Assembly: GCA_030770535.1 (NCBI GenBank)
Contig: JASVEC010000028.1
Span: 650,765 to 714,764 of the forward strand
Source of the DNA: Batkoa obscura
Taxonomy: Eukaryota; Entomophthoromycota; Entomophthoromycetes; Entomophthorales; Batkoaceae
Reading direction: 5' to 3'
Length of the DNA: 64,000 nucleotides
Of the stretch, positions 38,870 to 49,559 are shown in pieces; the stretch's first letter is position 1, and every line of letters starts with the position of its first letter. The translations under genes were made by a program, and so were the position numbers. The notes beneath the pieces were generated by a model. That model saw only the letters and a list, made by a program, of their open reading frames with translations. It had not been told where the DNA came from and ran no database searches.

Positions 38870-39203
38870 AGCATCCCTTTCCCTAATCAAAAAGTGCTAA
38901 TTTTTCTGATATTAAATTTTTTGTTTTAACGATTAGTTTATACAATTTCCTAGGTTCCAAGTTTTAGATTTTTTGCAATAAAAGCTCTGACTCTACACAA
39001 TTGCCTAAAGCCATCTTTTTTCATGCATATGGGGTGTTTTTTTTTATTTCATTACTTTTTCCATCTTTAAGCGCTATTTGAGCGGAAAAATTGTTAGCAA
39101 AATTTTTAAACAAAAAATACACCTCCATATGTACACAACATACGCAGCAAGATTGGACAATTGTCATGATGTAGACATACGGCATATGCGCTTGACGGGT
39201 TAA
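38870..39203. mobile_element. TTAA-flanked piggyBac-like short element A (334 bp)
   Basis: Left end TTAACCCGTTAGCAT and right end (reverse complement) TTAACCCGTCAAGCG: 9 matching bases including the TTAA target. MITE copy 9 is nested inside. No transposase is present within it. Confidence 0.55.
39027..39130 (+). mobile_element. 107-bp palindrome-ended MITE, copy 9
   Basis: Left ATATGGGGTG, right CACCTCCATAT; inner AAGCGCTATTTGAGCGG. It is nested in element A. Confidence 0.85.
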
Positions 39204-40399
39204 GTTTTAATAACTTAGCTAAAGTTAGGCTAAATTTACTCTCAAATGAACGGTTTATTAGGTTGTAAAAGAGCTGCAATAGCCGTAAAAATGGAGAAAA
39301 AAATTATTAGGCACAAAACGGGTGCATAACATTTTCAGTTTTTAAAAAATGGCTATTGGGCCAAGCTTTATCTAATTTAAGTCTTAAGGGGTCTAAATCC
39401 AGAATGGTAACATTTAAAACTAATATTGTTTGTTTATTTATTTTTAACAAAAGTAATCTACTTAAAATGTAACCCTCAATTAAAAATTAACTGACGCAGT
39501 ATACTTTATATATTTCTTGCTTTCTTGATATTTTTAATATCAATTTAGAGGAATTATCCTTCTACGTTATTTTTTATGAGTTTTATATAGTATATTTGAC
39601 TTTAACCTTTGATATTGAGTTAATATTAATCAATATATTAAATATCTCGGACAATTTTTTGTAAAATATTGACTAGAGGTTATATATTGACAGAATAAAT
39701 CCAACTGTGTTTTGCATACAAAGCTTATTTCCATAATTATAGTTTAAGTTTATGTCCTCATTATAAGTGTTTTATTTGATCGTATAAATTTGCTATAATT
39801 AAGATTTGTATACTTTAATCAATCCTGATTTAATTTTACTTCAAGTGGAAGAATTTTAGAAACTAATTTAACTTACCTTAAAATCAATATCATTAAACAA
39901 GTCTTTATCAATAGTTTTACCTATATGCTCTAACGATTCATTCAATGTTAGATTATAAAAGCTATTTAGGAATTAAAGATTAAAATTTAAAATTATGGTC
40001 ATTACAGTTGTTAGTCCTGTAGTTTTAATTGAAAGCTAATATCGTTAAAAAAATAGAAACTCGTTTATTTTAAAAAGAATAATAGCATATTTAGTATGGG
40101 TATGAAGTTGTTAATCGTGTTTTTTTGTATTTTTTTATAAATGTCCAAGACACTATTAAGATGCTTCAGCTATATTTACAGAATATAGCCCATATACTAA
40201 ATAAATAAAAATTTCGCAAATTAGAATTAAAACATTATAATACTAATTGATTAGATACTTTATATAAAGCGAGCATGATGAGAACTACTATAATATCAAT
40301 TAAATAATATAATTTAAATAATTAAGAAGCGATTAGTTTCAAAATATAAAACAAAAAGCAAATAAATTAAAATCAAGCTAAAAGATGGAGAAATATTTG
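39204..40399. other. Intergenic spacer between GRP1 and GRP2
   Basis: About 1.2 kb. Near 39240-39300 lies a block resembling 45890-45950 (shared AAAAGAGCTGCAA). Otherwise AT-rich with no gene. Confidence 0.45.
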
Positions 40400-40493
40400 G
40401 ACACTCCAAAGTTCACATTCGAACTTTTGGGTGCATTTTATTTAATATATTAGATTAAATACTAAATTTATAATAAACATTGAAAAACAGTAC

Positions 40494-40500
40494 TATAAAT
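40494..40500 (+). promoter_or_regulatory. TATA-like box of GRP2
   Basis: TATAAAT followed by ACTCGAAAAG, 90-96 bp before the ATG, conserved in position with the other GRP genes. Confidence 0.6.
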
Positions 40501-40589
40501 ACTCGAAAAGAACTATTGAAATAGATATCAAAAAACTAATAACTTTTATTTAATATCAGATAATAAATACACTATAATATAATCACAAA

Positions 40590-41105
40590 ATGAACAAACT
40601 CATCATTAGTCTTACTATCCTCTCTTTTATCACTGCTGCTCCTACTTTAGTTAAACGTGAAGCTGAAGGTCTTGGTTTAGGAGTAGGCTTAGGCTTAGGA
40701 CGTAAAGGACATGGATCTGGATCTGGATCTGGATCTGGTCATGGATCTGGATCATCTGGCTATGGTTCAGGCTCAGGTTCAGGTTCATCTGGTCATGGAT
40801 CAAATTCAGGCCTTGGATTAGGAGTAGGTTTAGGCTTAGGTTTAGGCTTAGGAGGTAATGGACATACATCTGGTTCTGGATCTGGTTCTGGATCTGGTTC
40901 TGGATCTGGATCGTCAGGCTCAGGATCAGGTTATGGATCTAGATCATCAGGGTCTGGATATGGCTTAGGCTCTTCAGGTTACGGCTCAGGATCAGGATCA
41001 GGTCATGGTGGTCTTGGTCTAGGATTAGGTTTAGGAGCTGGTGTTGGTCTTGGAAAAGGAGGCCTTGGATTAGGTCTTGGGGCTGGTGTAGGACTTGACC
41101 TTTAA
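40590..41105 (+). CDS. GRP2: secreted Gly/Ser/Leu-rich protein with KREA processing site
   Basis: 171 residues and the closest relative of GRP1, with the same signal peptide and K22-R23-EAEG site. Its first GLGLG block is shorter and the middle GSGSG block longer. The end GLGLGAGVGLDL differs from GRP1. It carries a family 3' region (TAATTATTA, then ACTAATAAG, then AAAATAAAAT), which includes a likely poly(A) signal. It is divergently oriented to GRP1 with a near-identical promoter. The open antisense frame is a by-product of the repeated GGATCT/GGTTCA codons. Confidence 0.85.
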   Translation: MNKLIISLTILSFITAAPTLVKREAEGLGLGVGLGLGRKGHGSGSGSGSGHGSGSSGYGSGSGSGSSGHGSNSGLGLGVGLGLGLGLGGNGHTSGSGSGSGSGSGSGSSGSGSGYGSRSSGSGYGLGSSGYGSGSGSGHGGLGLGLGLGAGVGLGKGGLGLGLGAGVGLDL

Positions 41106-42340
41106 TTATTATTTTTCAAAACATCATTAATCTTCAACTAATAAGTATCTTAAATTTACTAAAATAAAATAATATACATTTTATATCATTTATTATTTAT
41201 TGCTTTTAAATATACTAGTTATTTTTATACATTGAGATGTGTAGTATAGGTTTATACATATAAAAGCTGCTAAAACTGTAAAAATATTCATCAAGTTTTT
41301 ATTTTCGGTTATTATCATTTTTTATCCTAGAATCTAACTTCTACAAATTTAAGGGCTCTTTAATTTTTTAATATTGATTAGTTATATTTTATTTTTTTAT
41401 CTCTGTCTTTCTGAATCTTAAAAATATTTTACACCATATTTTCAATAGGACATGGGGTGTTTTTTGGCTTCATCACTTTTTCCATCTAAGTACTATTTGA
41501 GTGGAAAAATTGTTAGCAAAATTCTTAAATATAAAATAAATCCCCATATCTTAATTTTTATTTCTATTTTATCAACTTTTTACTTTTTCATTTTTTCATA
41601 TATACCTATTACAAAGAAGTAAACAGCGACTTTATCTCAAGTAAAAGGAAATGTTTACAAATGTACATAGTAAATAGATAGATCATAACGACTGGTAATA
41701 AAGATAAAGAACCTAGCCCTCGCCAGCCAGATGCCTTTTTTGATTTTAGCTTCTCAGGATTTTAAAAAAAGTATATTCGGGCTTTATCACAAGCGTACCA
41801 TTAGCTAAGTAATAAAACTAGGAAGTTTATATTTTTAATTCGTATTTTTAAAGCTACATATATATGGCATTTTCTATGAAACAGTATAATTTTAAAAAAA
41901 CCATTTTCATCTGTTTTCAGTAGTCAATATTTAATAATTAAACTTGTTTAAAAACTTACTAATATTTTTCTAATATATTCAGTTTTTAAAGTATCAGGTT
42001 TTATTTTACCAAATTTCTAGTTCATTACTAATGGATAAATGAAGATGTACTAAAAGTGATTAAGTACAAAAGCAGTGAATTAAAAAGTGAAAAAAACATT
42101 GAGAGATTTTTAATACACAAAAATAAAATTTAAAAATTTATCTATACAAAACTTAACTTTGTTTTAGAAATTATAAATATAACATTTTTGAATGAATAGT
42201 TTTTAAATTTGACTTTTTTCTGAAATTATGCAGTTTTGCATGAAATCTAATTTTTTCGATGGTAGCTAAAAAAGGCTATTTTGAACCATGAGAACTAAAA
42301 GGTTAGTGTACTAAAATTTAGCTAAAAAGGCTGGAAGCAA
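41106..42340. other. Intergenic with one MITE
   Basis: About 1.2 kb. MITE copy 10 lies at 41452-41549; no gene is seen. Confidence 0.5.
41452..41549 (+). mobile_element. 107-bp palindrome-ended MITE, copy 10
   Basis: Left end CATGGGGTG (outer bases changed), right end TCCCCATAT; inner ACTATTTGAGTGG. Slightly shortened. Confidence 0.8.
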
Positions 42341-42439
42341 AATAATCTTCATTACTCCAAATTCACACTCAAACTTTGGGGTTTTATAAGCAATATTTAA
42401 TCTAATTCTATTTTTATAATAAACATTGAAAAACAGTAC

Positions 42440-42446
42440 TATAAAT
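42440..42446 (+). promoter_or_regulatory. TATA-like box of GRP3
   Basis: TATAAAT with ACTCGAAAAG after it, 90-96 bp before the GRP3 ATG. About 125 bp directly upstream of this gene match GRP1/GRP2, and further out the match breaks up. Confidence 0.6.
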
Positions 42447-42535
42447 ACTCGAAAAGAACTATTGAAATAGATATCAAAAAACTAATAACTTTTATTTAAT
42501 ATCAGATAATAAATACACTATAATATAATCACAAA

Positions 42536-43189
42536 ATGAACAAACTCATCATTAGTCTTACTATCCTCTCTTTTATCACTGCTGCTCCTACTTTAGTTAA
42601 ACGTGAAGCTGAAGGTCTTGGTTTAGGAGTAGGTTTAGGCTTAGGCTTAGGCTTAGGACGTAAAGGACATGGATCTGGATCTGGATCTGGATCTGGATCT
42701 GGTCATGGATCTGGATCATCTGGCTATGGTTCAGGCTCAGGTTCAGGTTCATCTGGTCATGGATCAAATTCAGGCCTTGGATTAGGAGTAGGTTTAGGCT
42801 TAGGTTTAGGCTTAGGAGGTAATGGACATGGATCTGGATCTGGATCTGGTCATGGATCTGGATCATCTGGCTATGGTTCAGGCTCAGGTTCAGGTTCATC
42901 TGGTCATGGATCAAATTCAGGCCTTGGATTAGGAGTAGGTTTAGGCTTAGGTTTAGGCTTAGGAGGTAATGGACATACATCTGGTTACGGTTCTGGTTCT
43001 GGTTCTGGTTCATCAGGATCAGGATCGGGTTACGGATCAGGCTCTTCAGGCTCTTCAGGCTCTTCAGGCTACGGTTCAGGTTCAGGTCGTGGTGGCCTTG
43101 ATTTAGGTTTAGGCTTAGGAGCCGGTGTAGGTATTGGAAAGGGTGGTGTTGGATTAGGTGTTGGAACTGGTCTAGGGCTTAACCTTTAA
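42536..43189 (+). CDS. GRP3: secreted Gly/Ser/Leu-rich protein with internal duplication
   Basis: 217 residues, the longest member. Signal peptide and K22-R23-EAEG site are identical to GRP1/2. Residues about 56-98 and 105-147 are near-exact copies of one unit (GHGSGSSGYGSGS ... GLGGNGH), giving two full polar/hydrophobic cycles where GRP2 has one. The C-terminal quarter (SSGSSGSSGYGSG, then GLDLGLGLGAGVGIG) has diverged. The 3' region again has TAATTATTA and AAAATAAAA. It is tandem to GRP2, about 1.4 kb downstream. Confidence 0.85.
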   Translation: MNKLIISLTILSFITAAPTLVKREAEGLGLGVGLGLGLGLGRKGHGSGSGSGSGSGHGSGSSGYGSGSGSGSSGHGSNSGLGLGVGLGLGLGLGGNGHGSGSGSGHGSGSSGYGSGSGSGSSGHGSNSGLGLGVGLGLGLGLGGNGHTSGYGSGSGSGSSGSGSGYGSGSSGSSGSSGYGSGSGRGGLDLGLGLGAGVGIGKGGVGLGVGTGLGLNL

Positions 43190-43660
43190 TTATTACTATT
43201 TAAATCATCAATAATCTTTAACTAATCTTTATCTTAAATTCACTAAAATAAAACAAAATATATTTTAAAAGATTATATATTTTATACTTTTAGTACAATA
43301 ATTTTATTACACTCTTTATGTCTACTGTGTGATTTATTATCAACAAATTGGTCAAATAATGTGAATTTCAAGCGCCAACGTTTACTGAATATATATTCAG
43401 TTATTTATGAGTGTCAATACTTTCAGTATATCTTTATATTTTTATTTTGAAAATATTACGCTCATTACTTTTGAATCCTTATCATTTTTGTTATAGTCCT
43501 TTAAGTTATAATTTATAATATCATAACCAAGGAATGTAGAGTTTTAAAGTCCTTTAAAATCGAGAACTTAATATGAGCATGTTTAAATTGGAGAGCCTAT
43601 GTTTTTCATATTACATAAAAAAACAATGTATCACCCATCTTTAGAAATGAAACGAACTGT

Positions 43661-43766
43661 ATATGGGGATGTACTTTTTTGTTTAAAAATTTTACCGGCA
43701 ATCTTTCCGCTCAAACAACGCTTAAAGAATAAAAAAAGTAATGAAACCAAAAAAACACCCCTATAT
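43661..43766 (-). mobile_element. 107-bp palindrome-ended MITE, copy 11
   Basis: Ends ATATGGGGATG and CACCCCTATAT, inverted; contains TTTCCGCTCAAACAACGCTT. Confidence 0.85.
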
Positions 43767-44118
43767 CATGGTAATTCTTATCAGCTATATCATAAAATTG
43801 TGATTTTTATAAAATAACAGCTTCTTAAACTATTGTTTTGTTTTTAAATAAACCCTAGACTAAAAACTTTAAGCTACATAATACATTTTAATAAAACTAG
43901 CTACTTAACTGTATTTTCCTTCACCCTCTATTATCAAACCTTAATTGTTCTAGTGGTTTTTACGGGATTCATAGCAGCTTCACAGTCCTCCTTAATTATC
44001 ACTTTCTCTTTGCATAGTTGTTAATGCTTTGGATTGAAAACTTCTACTTTTAGTAGCTAAATGGTGCAACTTTTTGTTTATCGCTTTCTGAAAAAGTAAG
44101 ACTATATTGAAAAACTTA

Positions 44119-44190
44119 CGTGCCTCCCAGAATAATCTTATTATTATAACATCCGAGAAATGCTAACTTATTCTACTTCTCTCAGGCACG
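44119..44190. repeat. 72-bp imperfect inverted repeat
   Basis: CGTGCCT/AGGCACG outside and AGAATAA/TTATTCT inside, around a loop of about 33 nt. Confidence 0.6.
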
Positions 44191-44422
44191 ATAATTAAAA
44201 CATTTGAAGTTATTTAAACATTAAGAAAAGTAACTACAGTAAGTATATAAAGTTAATTTAAGTTCAATTTGTAATGTGTTGCAATAAAAAATGATTTTAG
44301 CACTTAAATGTAAACTTTAAATAATTTTTACAATAAGTTTGAAGGTAGTTTATTATAAATAAGATGATTGACTGAAGTGTGATCAAGTAAAATTAAAGTC
44401 CAACACTAACACCTAAATCAAC

Positions 44423-44845
44423 TCAATATCCGTACCCTTTATCGTATCCTGAGCCATATCCTGAGTTATATCCCGGTTTACTACCAGTACTTACTCCTAC
44501 ACCAGCGCCTACTCCTAATAATGGATTTCCACCTAAACCTACTCCTACACCAGCGCCTACTCCTAATAACGGCTTACCACCTAAACCTAAACCTATTCCA
44601 GCTCCTACTCCTACTCCTACTCCTCCACTGCCATTTGATCCTGAACCATGGCTTGGATTATATCCTGAACCATATCCTGGGTTTGAGCCATATCCTGGGT
44701 TTGAGCCATATCCTGGTTTCCCTCCTAAGCCTAAGCCTAAACCTAAACCTAAACCTAATCCAAGGGTATTAGCTTCACGTTTGTTCAAAGTTGGAGCAGC
44801 GGTAATAAAAGAAGTAATAGCAAGACTAATGATGAATTTATTCAT
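44423..44845 (-). CDS. GRP4: secreted Gly-rich protein, PGYGS type
   Basis: 140 residues. Signal peptide MNKFIISLAITSFITAA, then PTLN-K22-R23-EAN. Hydrophobic blocks are GLGLG and GVGVGAG, and the polar block is built from PGYGSN repeats rather than GSGSG. Two copies of PLLGVGAGVGVGLGG-type units lie at about residues 92-120, and the end is Tyr-rich (GYGSGYDKGYGY). It is a diverged paralogue of GRP1-3 on the minus strand. A TATA-like box is at 44931-44937, about 90 bp upstream. Confidence 0.83.
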   Translation of the reverse strand: MNKFIISLAITSFITAAPTLNKREANTLGLGLGLGLGLGLGGKPGYGSNPGYGSNPGYGSGYNPSHGSGSNGSGGVGVGVGAGIGLGLGGKPLLGVGAGVGVGLGGNPLLGVGAGVGVSTGSKPGYNSGYGSGYDKGYGY

Positions 44846-44930
44846 TTTAAAGTATAATTTATGTTTAATATAATATAATATAATATAAATGTGTTTGTAT
44901 TTTGTTTTTTTTTGATCGATTTATCTACAT

Positions 44931-44937
44931 ATTTATA
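44931..44937 (-). promoter_or_regulatory. TATA-like box of GRP4
   Basis: TATAAAT on the minus strand, about 86-92 bp before the ATG, at the family position. Confidence 0.5.
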
Positions 44938-45066
44938 TCTTTTAATATACCTAATAAAGCCAGTAGCATAGTTTTTTAGCTTTTTATTTTTAGTTTTAGC
45001 TTTTAAGCAACTTTTAGGATCTCAAGCCATTGTCTAGTTTTGACTACTGAGTCGTAAATTTAACTG

Positions 45067-45166
45067 TCTGGGGCTGTTTTTTTGGTTTTGTCACTTCCCA
45101 TTTTTTAAGCACTATTGAGCAGGAAAATGTTAGCTAATTCTTAAACAAAAAGAAACATCTTCATCT
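45067..45166 (+). mobile_element. 107-bp palindrome-ended MITE, copy 12 (diverged)
   Basis: Left end TCTGGGGCTG, right end CATCTTCATCT; inner TTTTTTAAGCACTATTGAGC remains recognisable. Confidence 0.7.
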
Positions 45167-45473
45167 ATTTTTTATTTGGCACTATGTGCTATGTTAGATG
45201 AATTTTATCACGATAATGTTTCTATAAATTTTATTTCTGTATATTCTTAAATATCTTATAATACAATCTTTAATAAATGTAATATATCACTTTCTTTGTA
45301 GTTACATTATATCTTAGATCAAATCAAAGCCCAACATCATTTTTCAATATGAGTTCAATATTTTTGCGTTTCATAGCTTAATTTACCTGGTTTAGAGGCT
45401 AATTTGATTTAATAACTATATTCATTTTCAGCTAAAAATAAAATATTATTGAACTCTTTTTGTATATGGTGAT

Positions 45474-45569
45474 GTTTTTTTTCATTTAAGAATTTTACTA
45501 ACAATCTTCCCACTTAAATAGCGCTTAAAAAATGGAAAAAGTGATAAAATTAAAAATACATCCTCATAT
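45474..45569 (-). mobile_element. 107-bp palindrome-ended MITE, copy 13
   Basis: Ends ATATGGTGATG and CATCCTCATAT, inverted; inner ACTTAAATAGCGCTT kept. Confidence 0.83.
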
Positions 45570-46150
45570 GTTGATAATCATAAAAATTCTATTTGACTAT
45601 TATTTTTTTATATTAGACAATTCCTCTTTTTGGCATATGTTATTTAACAATCTATGAAGATGTTTCTAATCAGTTTCTTATGTTAATTTAATATTGATTA
45701 TCTGATTTTTAAGCTAAATTTCACACCTAAAAAAAGCCCATTTGATTGAGTGAAGTATTCGCATCAAATACATCTATTACAGCCTTTTTTCAAAACTTTT
45801 AACTGTTCATTTAAGAGTATTGTTTATCCTATAATTCACCAAATAGAAGCAACAGTTTTAAAAAAAATCAGCTATACAGATTATTTACTACAAAAATACT
45901 CACTAAATGGTTCGCAAAAGAGCTGCAACAGCTGGATCCAAAAGAGATTTTCAAAGCCTTTGGTAACTATTCTACGGCTGTTTAAGGTCCAACATTGGAT
46001 ATTTAACATAAACAACAGTAGATAAAATATATCAAGATCATAAGGGGCATTAGCTTTTTAAAAAGGTTAGTAATTTGCATATTCAATTTGTAGTTTTAAA
46101 AAAGTTTTAAAGAATCCAATTGAATCTTTATTATCTTTTGAAATTTGACG

Positions 46151-46402
46151 TTAACCACTTGAGTACCGTGGACGAATATTGTTCGCCAATCTTGGATTAA
46201 AATTCAATTATGATGAACATTGCTCCAATATGATTTTAAATTGAAATAAAATCTTGATAAACATTACTCCCATGGTTGGAATTAAATTAGCCCTTTGAAT
46301 ATTGAGTTTTAAAAAAAGCTGGGTCAATTGGCGTAAAATCTATTAGAAATTATAATCCAACCAAACAGGATTTTTTGAGGTGTCTGGCACTCAAAAGGTT
46401 AA
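46151..46402. mobile_element. TTAA-flanked piggyBac-like short element B (252 bp)
   Basis: Left TTAACCACTTGAGTACC, right (reverse complement) TTAACCTTTTGAGTGCC: 14 of 17 positions match, TTAA at both ends. Non-coding. Confidence 0.6.
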
Positions 46403-47048
46403 CAAAACACTTAACACTATCGTCTTGAAAATTATAGTTAAAAAGCAGATTATTAAAAAACAAATGTTAGATTAGGATTATCAGCTTCAAGATAAAATGT
46501 TAAAACAAAAATAGTTACAAAATTGATTTTGTATTCTATTAAATTTTATATTATTATTTAAAAAGATTAAGTTATAATACAATTATCATTTCGAATTAAT
46601 CAGCTTTCATTTTCAATAAACTTTATTACTCTTTTTAATACTAAATGGAAAGTAATCAAGTTTTCGAATTTCAATCATTATAATATTAAAACTTTAACCT
46701 AAATTCCTTTGAAACTTTTTATTAATACTTAGTTGCTATTAAAACTATAACACTTGTATTACATTGGAAATTTCGGATCAAATAAAATAATGAATAGCTG
46801 GATATACTATTTTGTGTTTTACAATAAACATACTATTCACCTTCAATTAGAATATAGAAAGCGCTATACTTTTATATACTAACTATCAAAAAATTAAGCT
46901 TCAAAATTGAACGCTAGAATTATAGGGATAATTTTTAGATATATTATATAACCTTAACTATTTAAATATAACAATCATAAAAAATAGATAGATTTAACTA
47001 TATCTTTATTTGAAATAGAATAACTAATTGAGTTGTAATTAGATAAAA

Positions 47049-47504
47049 TTAAAGTCGGATATTAAGTAAATTCCCTTTGTTGTTGCTTGTACTGTATCCT
47101 GAGTTAGAACCATATCCTGAGTTATGTCCTGAGTTATGTCCTGAGTTATGTCCTGAGTTATATCCTGAGTTATGTCCTGATTCATATTCTGGTTCACCTC
47201 CTAAACCTAAACCTAAGCTTGTACCTAAGTCTACTCCTACTCCTACTCCAAGAATATTACTTTCACGCTTAACTAGAGCAGGATAACCTGGGTTTGATCC
47301 TGGGTTTGATCCTGGGCCATACCCTGGTTTTGAACCATGCCCTGAATTGGAATCATATTCTGGTTCACCTCCTAAACCTAAACCTAAGCCTAAATCTACA
47401 CCAACTCCTACACCTAAACCGAGGGTATTAGCTTCATGCTTATTTGAAGTTGGAGCAGCAGCGACAAAAGAGAGGATAGTAAGACTAATGATGAGTTTGT
47501 TCAT
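47049..47504 (-). CDS. GRP5: secreted Gly-rich protein with a second, internal KR site
   Basis: 151 residues. Signal peptide MNKLIISLTILSFVAAA. The usual K22-R23 is K22-H23 here (SNKHEAN), so the first Kex2 site looks lost. A second unit begins at residues 76-82 with LVKRES followed by NILGVGVGVDLG, a copy of the propeptide/mature junction with K79-R80. Each unit has a GLGLGLGGEPEY block; the second carries five or six SGHN/SGYN repeats. The end (STSNNKGNLLNIRL) is not Gly-rich. A TATA-like box is at 47582-47588. Confidence 0.8.
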   Translation of the reverse strand: MNKLIISLTILSFVAAAPTSNKHEANTLGLGVGVGVDLGLGLGLGGEPEYDSNSGHGSKPGYGPGSNPGSNPGYPALVKRESNILGVGVGVDLGTSLGLGLGGEPEYESGHNSGYNSGHNSGHNSGHNSGYGSNSGYSTSNNKGNLLNIRL

Positions 47505-47581
47505 TTTTAAGATATGATATTAATTTAGTATGAAATAGATTTGTTTTTAATTTAATAGTTAGTTGGTAGATTTATCACAGT

Positions 47582-47588
47582 ATTTATA
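47582..47588 (-). promoter_or_regulatory. TATA-like box of GRP5
   Basis: TATAAAT on the minus strand, 78-84 bp before the ATG. Confidence 0.5.
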
Positions 47589-49559
47589 TCTTTCATTATA
47601 CTTAATAAAATTAAGCGATATAATTTTTTTAATTTTTTAGTTTTATTCTTAGTTTCTAATTATCCTTTAAGGCCCCAAGTTATATTTATTTTTATATACT
47701 AAATTGTATATTTAAATACCCTTTATTCCATTTATTATGGATGATATATTAAATCTCTTTCATCATTCATATGTCTTTATAGATTTCATTTCTATATACC
47801 ATTATACCACTTTTATCATATTATTTAAATGAGACTAATAGTTCAATAGTTTTATCTTCATATCATATCATAAATATATTTAAAGTACAGCTTTATCATT
47901 CTATTTTAACATTTATTTATTTTATAATGTTTCATAGATAATTTTAACTTGCTTTAGAGGACAAGTTAATTTATTAACTAACAATTATTTTCATTCAAAA
48001 AATAAACCATTATTGAAATTTTATATGTATATTTTAATAACAAACAATATTTTAATTTCAAATATTGTTAGTTTTATATTAGATAATTACTATATTTGAC
48101 TATTTCTATCAATATTGATTTTTTAACCCTTAATGCTATTTTTTTTAACGGTTTTCTAAGCTTATTTTAACTGAACATTAGTACTTTTGTTTTATATTAA
48201 CATTTGCATTGAAATCTTTTGTTTTAATTAGCATTCATATTTAATAAAATTCAAAGATTCTATTTTAGAACCTCTAATAACTTTTTTAAAGATAATGAAT
48301 GCATCAACGCTAGAAAGGGTATTAAATTTTTTTTTAAAATGGTAACTAAATTTATGTGTTATGAAAAGGTTCTAAAATATTCAAAGAATTTGCTTAAATC
48401 TTAATTAACTTTTTTATTTGATATTAATCAAACACTTGATGTTATTAATTTGAAAATTCTATTGAAATAAGTCCATTATCAAAAGAAACAGATTAAGCAA
48501 AGTTATCAATTTAAAAGATATAAAAGTTCAACAATGAGAGTATTAAAGTTGATCTTATTTTAAATGAAAATTTCAGTTATTGTTTATAAACATGATATTA
48601 TTTTAATATAAATAATAGTTTCCAATTAAGAGGTTTTTTTATTAAAATTGAATTTTATGATTTTTTTCAAATTCAAGTTCCAACTTTTAATACCTTTTTA
48701 ACAATTGATAATTTTCAAACAAAACATATCATCCAGGTGAATTATAGTAAAATAATTATTAAGTCATTAATATTAAAAAAAGTAATATTTATTTTCTACT
48801 AAGATATTTTAATAGAATAATAGAATCGATAACTCATAATACTATTGTCATCAAAAAGTTTAGTATCTAAGATAAATGCTTTTGAAGCAAATAATATATT
48901 TAATAAACAGTCTTTAAATATAGTCACTATTTTTTATAGAAAAATTCTAAATGTCAACAACTTCGAAATTTTATTTTTACAAATTAAATTATTAAAATGT
49001 AATCCGGTTTATTATTCTGTTAATTCTGAATTCTAAATTGAGTGATTTTTAGGATCAAATGAATATTATGGTTCAATAAAAAAACTACGTATATTTCAAA
49101 TTAGCTGTTTATTTTAAATAAAAATTTAATTTAAAATTTTAAACTTGCTACTTATTTATAAAAGCTAAAGACCAAAAGAGAAACCGAGTATTAAAAAATG
49201 ATTATCTAAATAAATTATTGAAATACATATAATAGTAACTGTTTAATTATATTATCTAGCTATTGAATTTGAATTTGAATTTTAAAATATTCTCTTTTTT
49301 GAAACTTCCTTTGAATTCAATCCCAAAATTTTTGATTCAAAAGGTTCCCATAATGTTTTAATCCAAATCAATCAATTAGTCTGAATAGAGCTAAATCTTA
49401 TTTAATTGGCTAAGATTTGTAACTAAAAGCTTAGTTCTATCCCACAACGAAAATATAAAAATATATTTCTTAGCTAAGGTTAATATGTTTATATTTAATC
49501 TAAGTTTATTCGCTCCTAAATCAAGTATATAATGTAAGTTAATTTCTTTACCTATGTTT

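Larger units (their letters stand above)
43190..44422. other. Intergenic with one MITE and a small hairpin
   Basis: About 1.2 kb with MITE copy 11 (43661-43766) and an imperfect inverted repeat (44119-44190). The plus-strand frame at 43599-43817 is built partly from the MITE and is not a gene. Confidence 0.5.
44846..47048. other. Intergenic, mobile-element debris
   Basis: 2.2 kb with MITE copies 12 and 13, a coding-like relic around 45750-46090 (for example KWFAKELQQLDPKEIFKAFG) and the TTAA-flanked element B at 46151-46402. No intact gene. Confidence 0.5.
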
